Shown here: positions 1 through 18,478 of the stretch, piece by piece
Layout of the letters: every line of letters begins with the position of its first letter
Numbering within the stretch: position 1 is the stretch's first letter
Assembly (NCBI GenBank): GCA_037447655.1
Contig: JBBHKE010003311.1
Location: forward strand, 1-18,478
Direction: 5' to 3'
DNA length: 18,478 nucleotides
DNA from: Zygnema cylindricum
Taxonomy: Eukaryota; Streptophyta; Zygnematophyceae; Zygnematales; Zygnemataceae
Notes under the pieces: model-generated
The model's input: only the letters and a program-made list of their open reading frames with translations
Database searches by the model: none
Told to the model about the DNA's origin: nothing
Translations under genes and position numbers: made by a program

Positions 1-1450
1 CGGAGGGCGGCGGTGAATTTGAGAGGGTGCGAATTGAAGTGTGGATAAAATAGGCGTAGCGGAAAGCCAAGCCCCAGAACCAAGTCCACCGCCAGAGAGA
101 AGACGGGCACGCGGAGCATCGGAGGGAATCGCCTCGAGAAGTTCAGATTTAATGGCGGTGATAATCTGATCTGAAATTGATTCCTAGACACGCGCTACAG
201 ATTTCGTAACAAGGAAAGAACTGGCATATCCACTAAGGCAAGAGGAGGAAGAGAACGTGTCGTGTCTAATAAGAACCGCAGAAAGGCGAACACACCGTCC
301 GAAACCCGAGGGACCACGGTGGCGAGAACAAGGTTATCCCCAACCAAGAAGCGAGAAACTAGAGTGGAGGCAATAAGGCACAACTTCCCAAATAGGCAAC
401 GAGAGCAACACGAGCAGTCAATAATAAACCCAATCCCCTGTAGAGACAAGGAGGGATGTTTGAATGCGGGCCGAAGGCCCAAACTCGCAATCAAATACCC
501 CACCACCAAACAAAGTGTGAGGCGGTCATTAAAGGCTGAGAGAGAGAGGAGACAAATGTCGGGATGGGAGGGGAAGTACGAGTAAAGTAAGAGGGGCGAT
601 GAGGGAAACACCTAGTCATCAGAGCAAAAGCCACTTGGAGATCGGGAAGGTGAGGAAGGTCGTGCACATGGGACAAATCTGTCTGAATAGCAGCATCAAG
701 AAATCGTGTCACTCAAGTATCCAAACCAAGCGGGCAACCCAACACACGAATGCCATCGGAGGGAGGAGGAGTTTGAAAACCAAGGGAGCGAAAGTGGAAT
801 CCCGAGGGGACCAAATAACACACTTCGAGGGTTAGACAAAAAGGTCGATTTCCGCATACGATCCTTGAAAAAATTATGCCTGCACGACTTGGTCCATATG
901 GCCAATAATATGCATATCATCTGCACCCGAAGGAAAAAGGGGAAAAAGGCAAGAAGGGAAAGCGACAGCGGGAGGGCCCAGTAATGGGCAATGGCAAACA
1001 AAGGGCCTACAAGAGAGTCGCCTTGGCGAGTGCCGGTGGCAGAGGAGAGAGGAATGAGATCACCGTTAGCCGAGAAGGAAAGGTTGCTGGTAAAAGAACA
1101 AAATGCTCTCACCAAGGGGAATAACTGGACAGTCAGAGAAGGGGCATCCATAAGCTGTGAAAAAATGACGTTCCTATCGAATTGTATTGAAAGCGTTGGA
1201 AATGTCGAACCAATCCGGATGTACATCCAAAAAAGCGCGAATTCTGTGGACCACGGCCTCGCAACCTGCCCGGGTCGCCACTCCGAACCGATGAGGAGAA
1301 AAATATTTATGAAATGCTGGTTGGAGCTAGAGATGTAAAGCATGAGCCACTAATCAGTATAAGACCTCTCCCACGGCTATAGGGCTGATCCCTCAGGTTT
1401 GGCAACCGCCACAAGGCGGGACGCCGTGAGAAGTTCCCTGTTGTCTTCGA
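1..1450 (-). pseudogene. Non-LTR-type reverse transcriptase remnant, left edge truncated by the window
   Basis: Read on the minus strand from 1440 down to 1, translated pieces in shifting frames keep a reverse-transcriptase order. LLTASRLVAVAKPEG lies near 1435-1388. A GVATRAGCEAVVHRIRAFLD segment and SNAFNTI lie near 1290-1190. GTRQGDSLVGPLFAIAH lies near 1045-990, and the catalytic-type ADDMHIIGHMDQVVQA, with ADD at 924-916, follows in another frame. Downstream are AIQTDLSHVHDLPHLPDLQV and, near the window start, a GSGAWLSATP segment. Several frameshifts and in-frame stops show it is dead. The family is RT-like of the LINE or related non-LTR type seen in plant genomes; I cannot name the clade. 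No poly(A) tail or target duplication is visible, because the 3' end lies outside the window. Confidence 0.75.
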
Positions 1451-2518
1451 CGATGGTTCATTCTCCATTTCTATCTCTTTAATTACTCTTTCCTTTTATA
1501 TCTGCATTTCTGTTTTTCTTTATTTTTTTGCCTTTCCTCTCTCTGATCTAATTGGCTAGAGACCACCATGCTATTGGGAAAAAAAAAAAGAGAGAAAGAG
1601 AGGAAAAAAAGAACATACTTAAAACGTGAAATAGTTTGTACTGCATTCAGCGGCACAAATGAAATCCTAAAAAAAATTTTTGTCATAGAAAATAAAAGCT
1701 TTCAGAAAGCAGAACTAAAACAATTGGGGAACTAAGATTCAACTAAATCCACCCCAAAAAAGGTACCAACAGAAACCCTCTTCCCACAGTATGAATGACT
1801 CCAATGAAAACAAGTACAGAAACTACGTTTTGAAACAAAAACAGTAACAAGTGCGATTTTTTTTATTTCCATATACAGCGTTGAACACCAACTTTTAATC
1901 TTTCCATTACTATCTTCATTACCCTGCACCACAGTAATTCCTGTGTCCTACAAAGTCTTCAGTAGTATTTGTAACTGTTGGTCGATAAGGACAAAAAAGG
2001 GACAAACAAGTGTGTTTCAGACAGTATGTACACCAGAACAAGACGAGGACTGGAGATAAAATCACAATGACTATTTCAATTACCCACTTCGGTAGCCCAT
2101 CGCAAAAATGAAATTGTTTAGGGAAACCACACACAAGAATGCTGTCATTACTGGCCTGTAACCGCAATAATCATACAGAGAAGTGCACAGTCTGTACCTT
2201 TTTCTGTACGATTACTGGCGTGTAATATACCAGTAATTGCTTACTGTATAGTTTTCTTACTAGACAATTGAGACCTTCAGTAGCTTTCCACATACTCAAA
2301 ATTAGATTTCCACATTTCCAAAATCAAAATCACGCTGAAACAATGAAAGAGAAGTGATAGAATGTTTTACAATTTGCACCTGAACTTGTGTAATCAACTT
2401 CAAAGGTCTTCTTTATTACTATACAAAAGGCGAAGCACGGTGATAGAACTTCTGAAGACAAACCCCATACTTCTAGAATACTTTTAGTTTTCCTCTTATT
2501 GGTTTCCTTCAAAAACAT
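1451..2518. other. AT-rich SelO 3' flank with no gene
   Basis: No coding segment is recognisable here. The part nearest 2518 should be the SelO 3' UTR. The stretch around 2149-2245 has two direct copies of ATTACTGGCCTGTAA-like sequence about 62 bp apart. The second is followed by an inverted CCAGTAAT, so a small decayed repeat may be present. Confidence 0.5.
2412..2417 (-). promoter_or_regulatory. Candidate SelO poly(A) signal AATAAA
   Basis: TTTATT on the plus strand reads AATAAA on the transcript strand, about 100 nt after the SelO stop. This is a plausible distance for a near-upstream element, but plant poly(A) signals are loose and similar AT-rich words recur further on. Confidence 0.35.
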
Positions 2519-13610
<11,092 letters not shown>

Positions 13611-14027
13611 AGGAAAAAAAAACAGAAATAGTAAGATACTGCAATAGGAGAGGCGGAAAATTTTTTAGTTTGGGAGGAAAAAGAAGGTCACGCGTCAGCG
13701 GGCATGCTTCATGGCAGTGACGTCATTAAAATGACGCCAGCGGTAGATCCTGGCCGTCTAGATGGATTTTTGAAGGGCAGGATACGTTTTCGGAGACAAA
13801 TATAGGCAGCAGCGTGGACGCAGAATGTACGACTTGGATGCATGATATCAGACGCATTGACGCCTGAAGACGCCACGTGACACCAAAGCAATGTGTAGGT
13901 ACATTGCATCTAGACGCATATTTCGTCACACGTCGGAGATCACCAATCGAACAGATTTGATGATGCACCGTTGATCAGCATCCGGTTACTCGGAGACGAT
14001 CCTGGCAGTCCGACCGACATTTTTCCG
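13611..14027 (-). promoter_or_regulatory. SelO upstream (promoter) region
   Basis: No TATA box is clear within 150 bp of the ATG. Candidate sites are ACGCGT (13690-13695, CAMTA/CGCG-box type), GCATGC (13702-13707, RY-like), the full palindrome TGACGTCA (13718-13725, bZIP/TGA type) about 108 bp upstream of the ATG, and a G-box CACGTG (13874-13879). Short motifs like these can occur by chance. The transcription start is not visible. Confidence 0.45.
13718..13725. promoter_or_regulatory. TGACGTCA bZIP-type palindrome
   Basis: This is a perfect CRE/as-1-like palindrome about 108 bp upstream of the SelO start codon, with a second TGACG core nearby at about 13732. bZIP TGA factors bind such sites and link to redox and stress responses, which would suit SelO; that link is inference. 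Confidence 0.4.
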
Positions 14028-14744
14028 CTACACTGCGAATCGCAACTACACCGTGAATCGCTTTTAGGCGTACATGACGCTAATTGGGGTACCTCTTTTT
14101 TTAAGGCAAATTCTCAAATAGAATAAAGTACGCTAAATGTTTCTGAACGTTATTTGAGGTACCTGTCTCTATACGGTTCATAACTGTAATTTAGTGCACA
14201 TTTAAATAGTGTGGTGTACGGACTGTCAGATCTGTACTATTCCGTAACTTTTTAAATTTAAAAGTACAGAAAATATAATAAAATATAATTGCGTAAATGT
14301 TATCCGGCATAAGCAGATGTCAAAAAAACGCGACGGCGTACGATTTGAACAATTTCGTACATCTACATTTTTTAGTGTGGACATATTATGTGCCGAAATT
14401 TTTACAAAGCAGTTTTTTACAAATTAGAGTACATGATAAATTAGTATCATGGTGTACCCGAAAAAGCACAATTTACCGTAAAGTACGCTAATTGTTTCAA
14501 TACGCTATATTTTTTATTACGCTAATAGCGATTCACGGTGTAGTGTTGATGTATTTTTTGCCACTTAAAACATCTTTTTCCCGTACACACTTGTCGGATT
14601 GTGGATCTGGCGGTGGCGATTGAAAGGTAAGATTCTCAACCTATGATTGGCGGTCTTAAATTTAAAATTGGACAAGTGTGTACATAATAAAAATGTTTTC
14701 AGTGGCGATAAAATTATTAACACTAATAGCGATGCACGGTGTAG
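14028..14744. mobile_element. Nested inverted-repeat element cluster (MITE-like)
   Basis: The inner pair of ends is CTACACCGTGAATCGC at 14046-14061 and its exact reverse complement at 14528-14543, continuing imperfectly to TAGCGTA. The outer pair is CTACACTGCGAATCGC at 14028-14043 and the reverse complement of CTACACCGTGCATCGC at 14729-14744. The internal open frame at 14297-14491 does not resemble a transposase. The sequence is therefore most like a non-autonomous DNA element of about 500 bp with duplicated ends. The superfamily is not assigned, and no clean target duplication was found. Confidence 0.7.
14557..14710. repeat. Foldback repeat with 44-bp arms
   Basis: The left arm (14557-14600) and right arm (14666-14710) are inverted copies. 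They share GTACACACTTGTC exactly (13 bp) and most of a CCACTTAAAACATC / GCCACTGAAAACAT segment. About 65 bp lie between them. The foldback lies between the two right-end copies of the nested element. Confidence 0.8.
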
Positions 14745-14812
14745 TCACAATCTGCTAATTAAAATCGGGCTTTTAGACTATGTGAGCGTTTTTTGGCGCA
14801 GGGCCGCAGGTC

Positions 14813-15283
14813 AGAGGTCGCAAACGGTCAACCGAAACCGTGACCGACCGTTAACCGACCGCCAGCGTCGGATCCGGAACGGATTCGGTTGCCAAATTTG
14901 GGGGGCCGAGCGGATTCGGGCGGTTGATTCAAAGAAAAAAAAAATCGGTTACGGTCGGGTAGGCAAAAAATGAAAAAAAAAATGAAAAATTTGTACCTGT
15001 CCATACAATCCAACATTATTGTCCTTTGTACTCTTGGTATCGTGGAAGTAAGTGACATCATGATTGTTTTTTTTCTTTATAATTTTTTACTTTTTCGAGT
15101 ACGGGCGAGTTCGAGTAGTCGCGAGAAATCAAGTTTTGGTTAACTTTTATTTTCGTAAATGCGTTTCAGTTAACGGTTAACAATTTTGGAGCGAGACATA
15201 ACCCGGTCGGGCGTCCGGTACTATATTTTGAAAAAAAAAATAGTCGATTTCGGTTATCTACAATTTTGACTTTTGCGACCTCT
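14813..15283. mobile_element. Non-autonomous DNA element, hAT-like by appearance
   Basis: The ends are AGAGGTCGCAAA (14813-14824) and its exact reverse complement TTTGCGACCTCT (15272-15283). Subterminal regions are rich in AACCG and CGGTTA words (for example ACCGTGACCGACCGTTAACC at 14840-14859), as in Ac-like hAT elements. No 8-bp target duplication is evident, so the superfamily is tentative. No coding capacity is seen. Confidence 0.55.
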
Positions 15284-17209
15284 ATCGGAGGTAAACATAC
15301 GCTCGGCGATTTTGACAACATATATCGGTCACAAGTACAGCTTCTGGTCGTCAGTTGAGGAAATTCGGCAGTCCACCGAATCCTTTTGAAACGTAAGCAA
15401 ATGGCAAAATAAAAATGTCGAGAAACTAGACGGAGGGTGGCAAAAAATATAGTAGTTTAACTTATAAAAGAAGGTGAGTTCGAGCTTTATCGTCCTTTAT
15501 CTTTATAATACATCAAGCGAAATCCCTTAAAAGGTTGTCAAAAAATGTATCCAAAGTCCTAAAATCATTGAAACAGAAGGTATAAAGGAATCTTTCGAGT
15601 CTCGTTGTGTGTAGTCTTTTTATTCAGAGGTCGTTGTATCTACAAATATAATGCAATATTGCACATGAAAGAGCGTATTCTTATGTGGTGTGTAATGGTT
15701 AAAATGTTAAGCTTTTTATTTCCAACGTGTAAACATACCACATCCGTTAAAAGGTCTTGGAGACGCATATATTGAGGACGTAATCGGACAGTAAAAGACA
15801 CCTTGTGTTTAGCTATATATCTTGTTTCGCCTATTGTTAATGATACCAGCTTAAGCGACATCTTTATTGTATATTCTCCATTACGAGAGTAACAAAGCAA
15901 ACAAACACATTTCTCATTTATAAAATAACCATAAACACAAGGACCAATCCAAGATCGAACAGGTAGTAGATATCAAAGCGTAAGCAATAGGGAAGTGGAT
16001 ATTGTGGATAAGTTACATAGAGGGTGGTTATAATAGTTGTAACAAGAAGTCGCGCTTTCAGTTTAATCCGAAATAAAACAAACGTACGACTGTAATAAAA
16101 AAACAACTAAGGCAAGAAGTAAGATTTCACCCTAGCCGTAAACAAAGTGGCGTTTTTAAAGTGTTTAACAACAACTTGTTGTAACACATAAACTCGAATT
16201 ACCACGTTAACCAAGTTTTAAATTTAGCATTGGGTAGCTTATTGATGACACGTTGTTTAACTCGTGATAGGATTTTAGTAACCACAAAATATAACAAAGG
16301 AATTTTTTTGAGCCTTAAATAATTCTTCAAATCCGAGGTTTCTATTTTTTTTATTTTTTAGGTCAGTATGTCGCAAAATAAAAAGGTCTCATTCGCCAGT
16401 TAGGCTTTGTCTTCCCTCTCTCTAGTCGCCATACTTGTTGTAGTCACTGAAAACCGGTGAGAGAGAGATAGAGCCATGGCTACCTGAGCATCTAGAAGAA
16501 GATAGGGGGATCAACCTTTCGCAAAAAGTTGACAGACCAATGATTTGATCCTAGTTAGACTGCTGGACTAGCCAACCGTCTTTTCCCATAGTCTAATACC
16601 AATGTCAGCATATATAGGGTATGATAGCTATATAAATAGTAACTAGTGGATTAAGTGGATTTACGGAATTGTGGGACTGTAAGATAGACTCATAGAGGAA
16701 TTTTGAGGCTGCACGGATACTCGTACGAACCGCATGAAATTTAATGATGCGGACACTTAATTTCGACGGCGCAATTTAAAAGTCGATAAACATTGGACGA
16801 CTCACATTCAAGTTGCCATTACAAAATGGTCGCCTTGGCAGTTTGCCGTCGTCACCTCACTAGACGCCACATGGCACCCTGTCAGTGGTTTGAAGAATTC
16901 ACGGGAAACACAGAGACGAGTCTAGAGGTGATAGGCGTCCTTTCCATAGCCATATCGTACAATGGCCGTACAACAAGTACATCGGACGTAGTACCTTCCT
17001 ATACTGTGCACTCATTTGATTGGCTCCGTACTTTAGTACTAGGAGATTTAGAGAGAGAGAGAGAGAAGTTTAGGCCTTCAAGATTTTTGGGTAGTTAGCC
17101 ACCTCTCTCTCACAGAGCTTGTATAAAAATTGGCATCTTTGCCACATGAAAATTAATCTCCTCGTTGGGCATATTTAAATTGACAACACTTTTAACGACA
17201 TTTAGAATT
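15284..17209. other. Intergenic stretch with nothing recognised
   Basis: Short open frames at 15640-15900 (minus), 15918-16106 (minus) and 16793-17098 (plus) have no family signature I know and no clear splice partners. Short GA-rich patches occur at about 16457-16472 and 17049-17068. Composition is AT-rich throughout, with no sign of a gene. Confidence 0.6.
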
Positions 17210-17947
17210 AGGGTGGCTTTCCATGAGTCAAAAAGTGGGGCAATTTACATAAATCCGCGACTATTTGTATAAGACCATACTGCTTATTTTGTTTTTACAA
17301 GCGAAACAACATTACAAATAATCTTGCCAATACTCTACGAAGGTCTGGGAGGTAACACACACCGTCGGATATTCATTTGCGAGGCCTCGCTTCATTTTTC
17401 TCTGTAGCTGACAATGTTGATGTAGGAGGTGTTGTCAGCTACAGAAAAAAATGAATCGCGACACGGTGGACTATTAAGTTAAGTGTCACGATGGACAACC
17501 AATGAAAATTCACAAGATTCGCACATGATATGTACCTTTCAAAATGCAACCGAAAATAAAGAAAGTAATCTCGAGACGGTCCTTCGTCACGTTATTTTTG
17601 GTAACACTCTTTTGTCACACTATTTCCGGCAAAGGATTTTCGTCATGTTCGAAAAAGTAACCCTAAAAAATGAGCTGGCGTGGAAGACTGGCGTTTGCAA
17701 AAAGTACAAAAGTTATGTCTTATTTTGACTTGGTTACGCAAGTACATGGTACGCAAGTGAAGACTTGAAATGAAATTTGTCGGTGTGATTTTTTTTAAGG
17801 ATATTCAATATCGGATCATAGCTTACGTGGTACCACTCAATTCAGAACACGTGGTTTACGGACACGTGATGGAACATCGTCTCAATTAACCCAGCCCGTA
17901 GAGTTGGCCGTATGATTGCAGAATTTCCTGATGGAATGCCACCCTAA
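17210..17947. mobile_element. Sequence bounded by a terminal inverted repeat (TTAGGGTGGC)
   Basis: TTAGGGTGGCTTTCCAT at 17210-17226 faces ATGGAATGCCACCCTAA at 17931-17947, whose reverse complement is TTAGGGTGGCATTCCAT. That is 16 of 17 bases matching, with AT and AG flanking bases also shared. The spacing is 738 bp and no transposase is visible. A TA dinucleotide lies at both ends and could be a target duplication of a Tc1/mariner-type element, but two bases prove little. Confidence 0.6.
17388..17460. repeat. Long hairpin (27-bp stem, 17-nt loop)
   Basis: The left arm (17388-17414) ends in CTGTAGCTGACAA and the right arm (17432-17460) begins TTGTCAGCTACAG. Twenty-five of 27 positions pair. 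The 12-bp palindrome GCGAGGCCTCGC overlaps the left base at 17379-17390. The hairpin lies inside the 17210-17947 inverted-repeat element. Confidence 0.9.
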
Positions 17948-18478
17948 TCTGGATTAGCCGAATATGGAATGGAGCATTTTGGTGTGGGTGCTCGGTGTTA
18001 AAATTGAAGCCGAATATGCCATTTTGGATTGGTCGCCTGGAAAGGGTTCGATATAGTACGGAAATGAGCTGTTCCGCTGTGAAATGAACTGGATTGAGAC
18101 ACGTACCCCCACTGGATGGTAGCGTACGGTACCGTTTGGCTGCACAAGTTAACCTGTCGGCTGGAGGGTTGAGGCTATCCTTTTACAGTCCAAAACTTAT
18201 GGGTTTAGCGTTTACAAGTTACTTCGGAGAAGGACCGTTGACAATTTGACATTATCCCGGTCCATCCAAATATCTATTGGTTTTCATTTTTTCGCACCAA
18301 AACGACAAATGATACAAACTGTTTCGATCTACGTTTTGTCTGTTTGTGTACTGGATTCAGCACACAAAGCTGACTAGTGGTCGACCTTAGCTGCCATTTT
18401 CTGGTTTTCAACGAAAGACGAAAAACGACAAAATCCTATTTTTTCTTCAAGGAGAGCACAGTACGGCTGACCTTTTTG
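17948..18478. other. Right flank with no gene recognised
   Basis: The sequence has moderate GC and includes GAATATGGAATGGAGCATTT and GTACCGTTTGGCTGCACAAG, which look like plant MITE or hAT end sequences. I could not pair them with a second end inside the window. Confidence 0.4.

Noticed and set aside
14297-14491. A 64-codon open frame inside the nested inverted-repeat element, considered as a transposase fragment
   Set aside because: No DDE-type, zinc-finger or other transposase motif was found, and the length is expected by chance.
16793-17098. A 101-codon plus-strand open frame, considered as a small gene
   Set aside because: No recognisable family, biased only by composition, and it has a GA-repeat end. 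It remains unsupported without transcript data.
13611-18478. tRNA, rRNA or a second protein gene upstream of SelO
   Set aside because: No cloverleaf-compatible segment, rRNA sequence or spliced coding block was recognised by reading both strands.

Overview
This window looks like nuclear DNA from a land plant. It carries one complete, intron-rich gene on the minus strand. The gene's protein belongs to the plant-type SelO (selenoprotein O / YdiU) family and has a plastid- or mitochondrion-like N-terminus. Around and inside the gene are decayed Ty1/copia and non-LTR-type retroelements, small inverted-repeat DNA elements and microsatellites. AT-rich spliceosomal introns, a CCCTAAA-type telo-box and the C-terminal Cys-Ser-Ser all fit a plant. 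The lineage cannot be fixed from this sequence. Residues around exons 3 and 4 read more like bacterial or animal SelO than the angiosperm SelO I remember, so an early-diverging lineage such as a fern or lycophyte is possible; this is a weak inference.

Layout by region. Positions 1-1450 hold a degenerate reverse-transcriptase gene remnant on the minus strand that runs off the left edge. Positions 1451-2518 are AT-rich sequence containing the presumed SelO 3' UTR. Positions 2519-13610 hold the SelO gene: eight exons on the minus strand, all joined at GT..AG junctions with matching phases, giving a deduced 624-residue protein. Its introns hold most of the other structure. These include a 5'-truncated copia remnant antisense to the gene in intron 2, complementary A/C-rich and T/G-rich tracts on either side of exon 2, G-rich tracts with quadruplex potential in introns 1, 4 and 5, a tandem repeat that has copied the exon 7 acceptor region, and a 67-bp AG/CT microsatellite starting six bases inside intron 7. 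Positions 13611-14027 are the upstream region, with a TGACGTCA palindrome and a G-box. Positions 14028-15283 hold a nest of small inverted-repeat elements. Positions 15284-17209 show nothing I can name. Positions 17210-17947 are bounded by an 18-bp-class terminal inverted repeat and contain a strong hairpin.

The only gene I judge functional is SelO, a pseudokinase-fold enzyme whose family transfers AMP to proteins. Its predicted catalytic lysine, glutamate, aspartate, asparagine and metal-binding aspartate are all present at the expected spacing. I see no operon, defence system or novel multi-gene system here. The most interesting material is structural: repeats and inverted repeats placed exactly where they could alter splicing of a conserved redox-linked gene.
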